Below, in pieces: positions 1-5,108 of a stretch of DNA of 7,708 nt. Position numbers and translations under genes: made by a program. The first letter of the stretch is position 1; every line of letters begins with the position of its first letter. This DNA is from Methanosaeta sp. NSP1. Its GTDB lineage: Archaea > Halobacteriota > Methanosarcinia > Methanotrichales > Methanotrichaceae. Below the pieces are notes generated by a model. The model worked only from the letters and a program-made list of their open reading frames with translations. It was not told the DNA's origin and did not search any database. The stretch spans positions 1 to 7,708 of the forward strand of contig NOLC01000214.1 in assembly GCA_002256595.1 (NCBI GenBank). The letters are read 5' to 3'.

Positions 1-861
1 GTCATGCACCTCGGCCACATCCACCTTTCGGGGTTCGATTCCCGCCTGGGCGAAGGCGGCTCGACCGGCATGAACTGTGGCATCAAGGGTGGTCAGATCG
101 CGACGGTCGTGCAAAGCCAATGTGTCGCTGGCCTGGGCGCTGGCCGCTACCTTGATGGGACTCTCAGAGAGCTTGCTCGCCATCTCCGTCGGAGCAAGAA
201 CCACTGCCGCAGCACCGTCGGATATGGGAGAGCAGTCCAATACGTGGAGCGGATCGGCCACCATGGGAGAGCGGTTTACGTCTTCTATAGTTATCTCCAT
301 TTGATACTGGGCTATGGGGTTGAAGCAGGCATGGTGATGGTTTTTCACTGCCACCGCTGCCATCTGGTCATGGGTGGTGCCGTAGCGGCGCATGTGAAGC
401 TTGGCCATCATGGCATAAAGGGCAGGGAAGGTCGCGCCAAAGAAGCACTCCCATTCCCTGTCGGCTGCTGAGGCCAGGGCATCGGCTGCGGTGCCGGAGG
501 ATACGTCGGTCATCTTCTCCACTCCGGCGGCAATGACAATATCGTTGTAGCCGCTGGCCACGGCTAAAATCCCCTGGCGCAGTGCCAGGCCCCCCGAGGC
601 GCAGGCAGCCTCCACCCGGGTGGAGGGGATGTGCAGCCTTGACAGCCCGGCGCAGTCGGCGATAAGAGCCCCGATATGCTCCTGCTCCACAAACCGCCCG
701 CCGCTCATATTGCCCACGAATAAGGCATCGATCTGCTCGCCGCTGATTTCTGCGTCCTCTATGGCCAGCACTCCCGCCTCGGCAATCATGTCGCGCAAAG
801 AGACGTCCCATCTCTCTCCGAATTTGGTGCAGCCTACACCAATTATAGATACTGATCTCAT
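1..861 (-). CDS. Acetyl-CoA acetyltransferase (archaeal acetoacetyl-CoA thiolase), 3' end missing
   Basis: Archaeal thiolase condensing two acetyl-CoA to acetoacetyl-CoA, the first mevalonate-pathway step, in the cytoplasm. Translating the minus strand from ATG at 861-859 gives 287 open codons to the window edge; the family is usually about 390 residues, so roughly the last quarter is outside. Visible signatures are the N-terminal [14 protein letters not shown] (residues 4-17), the nucleophile-cysteine motif EAACASGG with Cys87, the [14 protein letters not shown] segment (211-224), and AEVHD at the very edge, whose His286 matches the catalytic histidine of archaeal/SCP2-type thiolases. The ATG overlaps the HMG-CoA synthase stop as ATGA (861-858), and no strong ribosome site precedes it, so translational coupling is likely. 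In other archaea thiolase and HMG-CoA synthase form a channelling complex bridged by a DUF35 protein, and I infer that a DUF35 gene lies just beyond the left edge. Assignment is secure at family level; an SCP2-thiolase paralogue is unlikely given the neighbour. Confidence 0.93.
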   Translation of the reverse strand, partial: MRSVSIIGVGCTKFGERWDVSLRDMIAEAGVLAIEDAEISGEQIDALFVGNMSGGRFVEQEHIGALIADCAGLSRLHIPSTRVEAACASGGLALRQGILAVASGYNDIVIAAGVEKMTDVSSGTAADALASAADREWECFFGATFPALYAMMAKLHMRRYGTTHDQMAAVAVKNHHHACFNPIAQYQMEITIEDVNRSPMVADPLHVLDCSPISDGAAAVVLAPTEMASKLSESPIKVAASAQASDTLALHDRRDLTTLDATVHAGRAAFAQAGIEPRKVDVAEVHD

Positions 862-1895
862 ATTCTCAGCTTGCCCTTATGTCTGGCGTACATGGCATAA
901 TCAAGATACTCTCCCCCGGCGATATAGTCACGAACGCTGGGAGCCCTGCAGCGGATCTCATCAATTTTATCCGTTACCTTGATGCTGAAGGCATCGCTTC
1001 CCGCGCCTGATCCGAAGCTGGTCACAAAGATCCTCTCGCCGGGCCGGGCCACGTCCAGTGTGGCGGCAAGACCAATCAGGCAGGACGCGGAGTAGGTATT
1101 TCCGATCAGGGGTACAATCAGGCCCGGCTCGATCTGCTTTTTGGAGAAGCCCAGCATCCTGGAGACCCGCACTGGAAATTTGCCATTGGGCTGATGGAAA
1201 ACGGCATAATCGTAATCCTCGGGTTTTGTGCCCATCCGCTCCATCAGGCCGCGGGCAGCTCCGGTCACATGTTTGAAGTAGGCCGGCTCGCCGGTGAACC
1301 GCCCGCCATGCTCGGGATAGGGCATGCCCTCCCGCCTCCAGAAGTCCGGGGTATCGGTGGTGAAGGAGTAGGTTGCCTCGATCTCAGCAGCCAGATCCCG
1401 GCTGCCTATTAAATATGCAGCTCCCCCAGCCGCAGCAGTGTACTCCAGCATATCTCCGGGAGCGCCCTGGCTGACATCAGAGCCTATGGCCAGGCCCTGG
1501 TCGATGAGATTTGATCCCACCAGGCCCATGCAGGCCTGGACGGCTGCGGTTCCCGCTTTGCAGGCAAACTCGAAATCAGCGGCTGTAAAAGAGGATGACG
1601 AGCAAACCGCCTGGCCCACAATGGTGGCGGTGGGCTTTACGGCATAGGGATGGCTCTCTGATCCCACATAAATGGCTCCTATCCTCTTGGGATCGGCGCC
1701 GCAGCGGGCAATGGCGTTTCGGGCTGCCTCCACGGCTATGGTCACTGCATCCTCATCCAGATCCGGCACGGACTTTTCCAGGACCCGCAGGCCCTCGGAA
1801 ATCTCCTCTCCGTCTCCCCAAACCCTGGCGATCTCATCCAGCCTTATGCGAAATCGGGGTATATAGACCCCATAACTTACAATGCCTGTGGCCAA
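858..1895 (-). CDS. Hydroxymethylglutaryl-CoA synthase, archaeal type
   Basis: Condenses acetoacetyl-CoA with acetyl-CoA to give HMG-CoA, the committed entry to mevalonate and archaeal isoprenoid lipids. The 345 residues match the usual length of the archaeal family. Catalytic residues can be placed by motif: Glu80 in [13 protein letters not shown], the acyl-accepting Cys112 in FACKAGTAA, and His234 in [10 protein letters not shown]; the C-terminal [13 protein letters not shown] (293-305) is also typical. The start is a TTG (1895-1893): no ATG lies nearby, the residues that follow ([16 protein letters not shown]) match where the family begins, and a strong ribosome site GGGTGAG (1907-1901) sits 5 nt upstream. 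That site contains the stop codon of the upstream regulator, so the two genes are probably translationally coupled. The stop overlaps the thiolase start. The regulator-synthase-thiolase order is a recurrent archaeal arrangement. Confidence 0.95.
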   Translation of the reverse strand: MATGIVSYGVYIPRFRIRLDEIARVWGDGEEISEGLRVLEKSVPDLDEDAVTIAVEAARNAIARCGADPKRIGAIYVGSESHPYAVKPTATIVGQAVCSSSSFTAADFEFACKAGTAAVQACMGLVGSNLIDQGLAIGSDVSQGAPGDMLEYTAAAGGAAYLIGSRDLAAEIEATYSFTTDTPDFWRREGMPYPEHGGRFTGEPAYFKHVTGAARGLMERMGTKPEDYDYAVFHQPNGKFPVRVSRMLGFSKKQIEPGLIVPLIGNTYSASCLIGLAATLDVARPGERIFVTSFGSGAGSDAFSIKVTDKIDEIRCRAPSVRDYIAGGEYLDYAMYARHKGKLRI

Positions 1896-1901
1896 GAGAT
1901 C

Positions 1902-2621
1902 TCACCCTTTGCTGAGTGCAATGGAGATTTCATCAACGGAAAAAGGTGTCGTCAAAAGAGGAATGTTCTCTACCTCGGCGATCCTTATGGCTATGGGGTC
2001 GACCTGGTCGGGCAGGATTCCCTGCAGTATCACCGCACCCGGCTTGAGGTTGCTCACCCGCACCGCCACCATGGGCGATTTGCCGGAATGCACTCCTGTG
2101 AATATCAGGGCTCGGGCAGTGCTGCGGCCATAGATCTTCTGGAAATGGTCGGGAAGCATGTCGATTATAGCCTTAATGCTGTCTATGACCGTATAACCCC
2201 AGATGGTGATATCCGTGCGGCCGAAGATGATTTTCGCCTCCAGCTTTTTGGCCACCTCCCGGAGGGGTATGGGGTCCTGGTACTCGCAGACGCTGCATAT
2301 GGAGTCGATCCCCAGGATGTCCCCCCACATATCCTCGTAGGCCCGCAGCACATTGCAGCCCCGGCCCTCGTCTATGCGCAGCAGGGCGTCGATGATCTTG
2401 CTCACGATCATTATTCCGGGGGACTTGCGCCTGCCGCTCTCGTAGTCGGATATAACAGAAGGAGACATGCCCATATAGTTGGACAGGTCGGTCTGGGTTA
2501 TGGCGAAGTTGCGTCGCCACTTCCTCAGGGTCTCACCGGGATTTTGGGAAAGGGTGATCTCTCCAGCTATCTTCTCGGCCAACAGTCCTTTAGCATTGGA
2601 GATCTCCCCGCGGGAATTCAT
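1902..2621 (-). CDS. XRE-family transcriptional regulator with C-terminal effector-like domain (COG1709-like)
   Basis: A 239-residue DNA-binding protein heading the HMG-CoA synthase operon. Residues about 30-84 form a Cro/C1-type helix-turn-helix; the recognition region SPSVISDYESGRRKSP (53-68) is characteristic. A linker carries a CxxC pair (Cys109, Cys112; SICSVCEY) that could bind metal or be redox-active. Residues about 113-235 form an alpha/beta domain whose end (LPDQVDPIAIRIAEVENIPLLTTPFSVDEI) resembles DRTGG-type ligand or nucleotide domains. That resemblance is from memory and unproven. Regulators of this kind (COG1709 as I recall) recur upstream of archaeal HMG-CoA synthase genes. 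I infer control of the mevalonate operon and of itself, perhaps by sensing a pathway intermediate. ATG 2621 is the chosen start: no Shine-Dalgarno precedes it, but a TATA box 25-31 bp upstream predicts a leaderless or nearly leaderless mRNA. The effector and the direction of control are unknown. Confidence 0.88.
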   Translation of the reverse strand: MNSRGEISNAKGLLAEKIAGEITLSQNPGETLRKWRRNFAITQTDLSNYMGMSPSVISDYESGRRKSPGIMIVSKIIDALLRIDEGRGCNVLRAYEDMWGDILGIDSICSVCEYQDPIPLREVAKKLEAKIIFGRTDITIWGYTVIDSIKAIIDMLPDHFQKIYGRSTARALIFTGVHSGKSPMVAVRVSNLKPGAVILQGILPDQVDPIAIRIAEVENIPLLTTPFSVDEISIALSKG

Positions 2622-2645
2622 AAAGCAACAACAGGTCCAACTAGG

Positions 2646-2652
2646 ATATAAA
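2646..2652 (-). promoter_or_regulatory. TATA box of the regulator/HMG-CoA synthase operon
   Basis: On the minus strand the sequence reads TTTATAT within CAGATTTATATCC. Its centre is about 27 bp upstream of the ATG at 2621, which places the predicted transcription start at or within a few bases of that ATG. The lack of a ribosome site before the ATG fits a leaderless transcript. The BRE region just upstream is weak. A second, weaker TATA-like run (minus strand TTATAATT near 2709-2716) could be an alternative promoter. Confidence 0.6.
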
Positions 2653-2666
2653 TCTGACGAAAATAA

Positions 2667-2682
2667 TTCGGCATTCGCCGAA
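2667..2682. repeat. Perfect 6-bp inverted repeat TTCGGC/GCCGAA upstream of the operon promoter
   Basis: TTCGGC (2667-2672) and GCCGAA (2677-2682) are separated by ATTC. The dyad lies about 15 bp upstream of the operon's TATA box, on the far side from the gene, a position typical of activator sites. It lies beyond the T-run that ends the neighbouring tRNA gene. It could be an operator for the adjacent regulator or a chance hairpin. Confidence 0.5.
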
Positions 2683-2692
2683 GGATTATCCT
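2682..2692. repeat. Palindrome AGGAT-T-ATCCT upstream of the operon promoter
   Basis: An 11-bp palindrome with one central base abuts the TTCGGC/GCCGAA dyad. The half-site TAGGATA also overlaps the operon's TATA box (2642-2648) and its reverse complement TATCCTA occurs at 2687-2693, giving a 7-bp spaced inverted pair. Together these suggest a regulator binding region, but no binding evidence is available from sequence alone. Confidence 0.45.
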
Positions 2693-2736
2693 AAAAGGCA
2701 TCTTATTCAATTATAAGCAGCCGGAATAAGCAACTG

Positions 2737-2741
2737 AAAAA
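2737..2741 (-). terminator. T-run terminator of tRNA-Gly
   Basis: Immediately after the discriminator base of the tRNA the minus strand reads five T residues, the usual intrinsic stop for archaeal RNA polymerase after short RNA genes. Confidence 0.5.
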
Positions 2742-2837
2742 TGCGTCGACCGGGATTCGAACCCGGGTTGTAGGCTTGCTTCGCAGATGACGAATCTGCC
2801 TGGAAGGCCCAAGTCATAACCACTAGACCATCGACGC
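2742..2837 (-). tRNA. tRNA-Gly (anticodon UCC) with a 24-nt intron at position 37/38
   Basis: The minus strand folds into a full cloverleaf: acceptor GCGTCGA/TCGACGC with discriminator A, D arm closed by GTC/GAC, anticodon stem TGGGC/GCCTA (one G-U pair), and T arm CCGGG-TTCGAAT-CCCGG. CCA is not encoded. The anticodon loop after splicing is CTTCCAA, so the anticodon is TCC (2804-2802), glycine. The intron occupies 2800-2777 at the canonical 37/38 site. It forms a textbook bulge-helix-bulge: a 6-bp intron stem GCAGAT/ATCTGC, a 3-nt bulge CA|G, a 4-bp central helix CTTC/GAAG, and a second bulge CA|A, symmetric to the first. Exons are 37 and 35 nt, giving a 72-nt mature tRNA. Splicing would need the archaeal tRNA endonuclease and RtcB-type ligase, both encoded elsewhere. 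Confidence 0.95.
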
Positions 2838-2861
2838 TTCGCCCTTAGGTAGAACAGCTTG

Positions 2862-2876
2862 AACTTAACTGTTTCG
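2862..2876 (-). promoter_or_regulatory. Probable promoter of tRNA-Gly
   Basis: On the minus strand CGAAAC followed by AGTTAAGTT lies 25-39 bp upstream of the tRNA 5' end. CGAAA matches the archaeal BRE and TTAAG is a degenerate TATA element, at a spacing compatible with transcription starting at or just before the tRNA. The TATA match is imperfect, so confidence is moderate. Confidence 0.45.
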
Positions 2877-2929
2877 ATCCAAATGCCATTGCTTCGATGC
2901 CTGGGGGCTCAGGATGCTTGCCTTTCTGA

Positions 2930-3289
2930 TCAGGTGATATCCGGCTGAGTGACCACCAATTTGATGTATTCCACCAAAATGGGAATCTCCTTGGCTGCTA
3001 TAATCTGCCAGTATTCATCGACCATGGGGGCCCAGTGGCCGCCTCTTTTTTCAAAGCTGAGGATCTCATCAAGGCTGCAAAATCCCGAGGCTATTCCATC
3101 GGTCTTATTCACGAAGAAGCCGAAGAATTTCTTGCCGATGGGCCCATACTCTGCCAGATACCAGTGCATCTCCTTCTCGTTGTAAAGATGCAAATGAATT
3201 CGCTCTTCGCCAATGCTGTAGTGATCATATGTCAGGCAGGGAAGCCTGGCCAAATCGGCTGATGACAGCTCACAGAATCTCTTGCTCAA
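2930..3289 (-). CDS. Hypothetical protein, possibly DUF2958-like
   Basis: A 119-residue soluble protein of unknown function with no signal peptide or membrane segment. The central part reads HWYLAEYGPIGKKFFGFFV (residues 42-60), then GFCSLDEILSFE (69-80) and a tail rich in Trp, Tyr and Ile. The pattern W-Y-x-A/T-E-Y/F followed by F-F-G-F and then G-x-x-S-L-x-E resembles DUF2958 proteins, small proteins frequent on plasmids and integrated elements; this is recognition from memory and may be wrong. The only plausible start is TTG (3289-3287), because the frame closes upstream at a TGA (3319-3317) with no ATG or GTG between. A GGGGT about 11 nt before it is a poor ribosome site, so a shorter start inside is possible. 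The gene stands alone between carS (divergent) and tRNA-Gly (same strand). Its position beside a tRNA hints at a remnant of an integrated element, but no other mobile gene or repeated tRNA end is visible here. Confidence 0.7.
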   Translation of the reverse strand: MSKRFCELSSADLARLPCLTYDHYSIGEERIHLHLYNEKEMHWYLAEYGPIGKKFFGFFVNKTDGIASGFCSLDEILSFEKRGGHWAPMVDEYWQIIAAKEIPILVEYIKLVVTQPDIT

Positions 3290-3351
3290 ACAAAATCTAC
3301 CCCGTTGATGGATGGTTCATGGATCGTTCCCCGTTAAGTATCTGGCTCTTA

Positions 3352-3387
3352 ATCCTCAAGGCGAGAGCTGCTATATGCCTTAAGGAT
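3352..3387. repeat. 11-bp inverted repeat, one mismatch, in the carS upstream region
   Basis: ATCCTCAAGGC (3352-3362) and GCCTTAAGGAT (3377-3387) are inverted copies differing at one position, with a 14-nt spacer. The repeat lies between two divergent genes, upstream of the carS promoter and also upstream of the 119-residue gene. It follows no plus-strand gene, so a terminator role on that strand is unlikely; an operator is more plausible. Confidence 0.55.
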
Positions 3388-3389
3388 CA

Positions 3390-3403
3390 CTCCTTTCCAG
3401 GAG
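3390..3403. repeat. Small dyad CTCCT/AGGAG
   Basis: CTCCT (3390-3394) and AGGAG (3399-3403) flank TTCC, directly next to the 11-bp inverted repeat and 8 bp before the repeat that brackets the carS TATA box. Five-base arms are weak evidence alone; it is listed because of the cluster it belongs to. Confidence 0.3.
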
Positions 3404-3410
3404 ATCTATC

Positions 3411-3444
3411 CGGTCTCGGATAATTTGATATATGGGTGAGACCG
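3411..3444. repeat. 7-bp inverted repeat bracketing the carS TATA box
   Basis: CGGTCTC (3411-3417) and GAGACCG (3438-3444) are perfect inverted copies with a 20-bp spacer that contains the carS TATA element. Arm centres are 27 bp apart, between two and three helical turns, so a dimeric protein bound to both arms could cover the BRE/TATA. No recruiting protein can be named. Confidence 0.5.
3424..3433 (+). promoter_or_regulatory. TATA box of carS
   Basis: TTTGATATAT lies about 40 bp upstream of the chosen ATG (3469) and predicts a transcription start near 3453-3457. That is downstream of the alternative in-frame GTG at 3436, which argues against the longer protein, and leaves a short leader holding the AGGA ribosome site (3458-3461). 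Confidence 0.55.
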
Positions 3445-3468
3445 CGAAGAGCAATCCAGGAAAAAAGA

Positions 3469-4005
3469 ATGAACGCCCTTATCGTCGCCTTCTGGCTGAT
3501 GCTGCCCGCCTACATTCCCAACAACTGCGCTGCCCTTTTCGGGGGCGGCACGCCTCTGGACAGGGGACGGATTTTGCAGGACGGAAAGCGCTTCCTGGGC
3601 GATGGCAAGACCTTTCGGGGAACCTTTGCCGGAACGCTCTGCGGCCTCCTGGCGGGGCTGCTGCAAAATCAGATTGCTCCTGTCCTGGGCCTGCCGTCCT
3701 TTGGCAGCGGCTTTGAGCAATTCTCCATTCTCCTCTCCCTCTCCCTGGGAGCCATGCTGGGCGATATCGTGGCTGCATTCTTCAAGCGCCGCATGGGACT
3801 GCAGCGTGGTGCGCCTCTTTTTATCATAGATCAGCTTGATTTCGTCCTGGGTGCCTGGCTTATGAGCCTTTTAGTAGCGCCGGAGTGGTTTATGCAGCAT
3901 TTCACGTTTACTATAATACTGGTAGTATTAATAATAACTCCCATCCTGCACCGGGTAACCAACATCATAGGCTACCGGATGGGCGCAAAGAGGGAGCCCT
4001 GGTAA
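3469..4005 (+). CDS. carS: CDP-archaeol synthase (CTP:2,3-di-O-geranylgeranylglycerol-1-phosphate cytidyltransferase)
   Basis: Integral membrane enzyme that transfers CMP from CTP to unsaturated archaetidic acid (digeranylgeranylglyceryl phosphate), giving the CDP-activated lipid from which polar head groups are built. The 178-residue product carries the family signatures: [13 protein letters not shown] (21-33), [14 protein letters not shown] (42-55), and [18 protein letters not shown] followed by [10 protein letters not shown] (97-128), where the polar DGK, GD and DQLD residues form the nucleotide/metal site in CdsA-like enzymes. About five hydrophobic segments are visible (3-20, 52-73, 85-104, 120-137, 145-162). 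ATG 3469 is chosen over in-frame GTG 3436 because AGGA (3458-3461) precedes it, the TATA box is too close to the GTG, and family members begin near this hydrophobic stretch. The gene is monocistronic as far as visible; mtrE follows after 197 bp with its own promoter. Confidence 0.93.
   Translation: MNALIVAFWLMLPAYIPNNCAALFGGGTPLDRGRILQDGKRFLGDGKTFRGTFAGTLCGLLAGLLQNQIAPVLGLPSFGSGFEQFSILLSLSLGAMLGDIVAAFFKRRMGLQRGAPLFIIDQLDFVLGAWLMSLLVAPEWFMQHFTFTIILVVLIITPILHRVTNIIGYRMGAKREPW
3914..3930. repeat. Palindrome TAATACT-GGT-AGTATTA inside carS
   Basis: Perfect 7-bp arms around GGT, within an AT-rich patch encoding the last membrane helix of CarS. It may be a by-product of Ile/Leu/Val codon choice, and no function is claimed. 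Confidence 0.35.
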
Positions 4006-4102
4006 TCTGGCTATGGCCTTAAGCCTCATCGAAATGCTCCGGCCCAATTCTCAGGTTCATTATTCCGGAAAGGCTTTAGCACATTTTCCCTGTCGGCCAT
4101 CG

Positions 4103-4117
4103 CGAAAGGTTTATAAG
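4103..4117 (+). promoter_or_regulatory. Strong BRE/TATA promoter of the mtr operon
   Basis: CGAAAGG (4103-4109) directly followed by TTTATAAG (4110-4117) is a near-consensus archaeal BRE plus TATA box. Transcription is predicted to start about 22-27 bp further on (near 4136-4141), giving a leader of roughly 60 nt before mtrE. The quality of the element fits a very highly expressed catabolic operon. A perfect TTCCGGAA palindrome lies about 33 bp upstream of the BRE (4063-4070) and might bind a regulator. Confidence 0.85.
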
Positions 4118-4168
4118 TTTAGGTAATTGATACCGAGAGCGTCATAGCCAATTTTATCGCAATATGGC

Positions 4169-4186
4169 ATGAAATTGGTGAAATGA
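4169..4186 (+). other. Possible 5-codon upstream ORF in the mtr leader
   Basis: Within the predicted mtr leader an ATG opens a frame of five codons ending in TGA (MKLVK). It overlaps by ATGA with another ATG at 4183 whose frame runs 14 codons past the mtrE start to a TAG. A still shorter ATG-GCA-TGA occurs at 4164-4172. None has a good ribosome site of its own, apart from a GGTGA just before 4183. Chance is a likely explanation. Confidence 0.2.
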
Positions 4187-4189
4187 AAA

Positions 4190-4198
4190 GGAGGAGGA
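4190..4198 (+). promoter_or_regulatory. Shine-Dalgarno site of mtrE
   Basis: GGAGGAGGA lies 4 nt before the ATG at 4203 (9 nt counted from its first GGAGG core) and is strongly complementary to the archaeal 16S rRNA 3' end. It fixes the mtrE start and suggests high translation. Confidence 0.8.
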
Positions 4199-4202
4199 AT
4201 AA

Positions 4203-5108
4203 ATGGACGCATTTGGCATGGGACTCGTAGCTGCTATGGGTGCCCTTGCGACAGTTGCAGGTGCTTCTGAGGATATCGACTCGGATATAGGCTCTCAGAG
4301 CAATCCCAACTCGCAAGTTCAATTAGCTGCCCAGGTTGGAAATCCCCACAGGATTTACAACAAGGCCATTGCAGGCGAGCCGCCATCGAACGCTCTGTGG
4401 TGTACAACCGCAGCCATCATGGCTTATGTGCTCATTGAAGGCTATGGTATGCCTTTGCTCTTTGCAGCAGCCGCTGGCGCATCATTGGCCGCTCTATTCG
4501 ACGGTGTAATGTCCGTGAGCGCCTACCTTGGTAGGAACGCCAGCCAGGCCAGATTCAATCAGTGGATCTACCTGGATATCTTAAGGTATACTACGCCATC
4601 TATTATGGCACATGTGTGGATTACATCATTTTGTATTGTATTGATTTCTATAATGCAAGTATATATTCTAACGCCTCATCATCCTTTCCCGATTCCCGTC
4701 ATCGCCCTGGTTTGGGGATTGACCGTCGGTGCTATCGGATCGTCCGTGGGTGATATTCACTACGGTGGTGAGCGTGAGTTCCAGTGGAGGCTTTTCGGAC
4801 AGGGCTTGAACACCATGCTTTCCGGACAGATCGTTCGTAAGGCAGAAGCCGGCCTTCGGAACTCTATAGACAACGCCTGGTTCTGCGCCAAATTCGGCGG
4901 ACCGTGCACGGGAATGGGCTTCGGCCTGACTGTTTTCCTGGACAACTGGAGAACAACTGTCTTTGACCCCATCACCCAGGCCACCTATGCCATTCTCATG
5001 GGCGTTTTCTTTGTGATTGTGATGAACCTGTACAACTTCTACTGTGAGCTTTCCGCTCGGAGAAAGTACGGGCCGTATCCAGGATACAAGGGGGATATAG
5101 CTGCATGA
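4203..5108 (+). CDS. mtrE: Tetrahydromethanopterin S-methyltransferase subunit E
   Basis: Membrane subunit of the Na+-translocating methyl-tetrahydromethanopterin (or sarcinapterin):coenzyme M methyltransferase, which couples methyl transfer to CoM with Na+ export. The 301-residue length is usual. Family signatures include ASEDIDSDIGSQSNPNSQVQLA (residues 21-42), HRIYNKAIAGEPPSNAL (49-65), VGAIGSSVGDIHYGGEREFQ (175-194), and DNAWFCAKFGGPCTGMGFG (223-241). Hydrophobic helices lie near 3-21, 66-108, 133-156, 162-182, 236-247 and 258-280. Asp184 sits at the end of a membrane stretch; a membrane-buried Asp of MtrE has been proposed for Na+ transport in other methanogens, and I infer this may be its counterpart. 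First gene of the operon; its TGA overlaps the mtrD start (ATGA). Bases about 4570-4680 are markedly richer in A+T than the rest. Confidence 0.97.
   Translation: MDAFGMGLVAAMGALATVAGASEDIDSDIGSQSNPNSQVQLAAQVGNPHRIYNKAIAGEPPSNALWCTTAAIMAYVLIEGYGMPLLFAAAAGASLAALFDGVMSVSAYLGRNASQARFNQWIYLDILRYTTPSIMAHVWITSFCIVLISIMQVYILTPHHPFPIPVIALVWGLTVGAIGSSVGDIHYGGEREFQWRLFGQGLNTMLSGQIVRKAEAGLRNSIDNAWFCAKFGGPCTGMGFGLTVFLDNWRTTVFDPITQATYAILMGVFFVIVMNLYNFYCELSARRKYGPYPGYKGDIAA

Noticed and set aside
28..46. T-arm-like sequence (CGGGGTTCGATTCCCG) suggesting a tRNA fragment or attachment site on the plus strand
   Set aside because: It lies inside the thiolase coding frame (minus strand, encoding AGIEPRK) and no acceptor, D or anticodon arm surrounds it.
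368..811. 147-codon minus-strand open frame rich in Arg and Gly
   Set aside because: It is an out-of-frame reading of the thiolase, whose real frame is open from 861 to the window edge.
2088..2651. 187-codon plus-strand open frame
   Set aside because: It is antisense to the XRE regulator, whose helix-turn-helix is clear, and it has no promoter or ribosome site.
2777..2806. Reading the tRNA as tRNA-Glu (anticodon TTC)
   Set aside because: With the stem TGGGC/GCCTA the loop is CTTCCAA, placing TCC at 34-36; shifting to TTC breaks the stem and the intron splice structure.
2742..2837. tRNA-Gly as an occupied integration site with a second att copy
   Set aside because: No second copy of the tRNA 3' end and no integrase were found in the window; only the nearby orphan gene hints at this.
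2898..2918. CCTG/CAGG hairpin after the orphan gene as a terminator
   Set aside because: The stem is only 4 bp and no T-run follows on the minus strand.
3436..3468. GTG-initiated N-terminal extension of CarS
   Set aside because: The GTG lies between the TATA box and the predicted transcription start; the ATG at 3469 has its own AGGA site and fits the family start.
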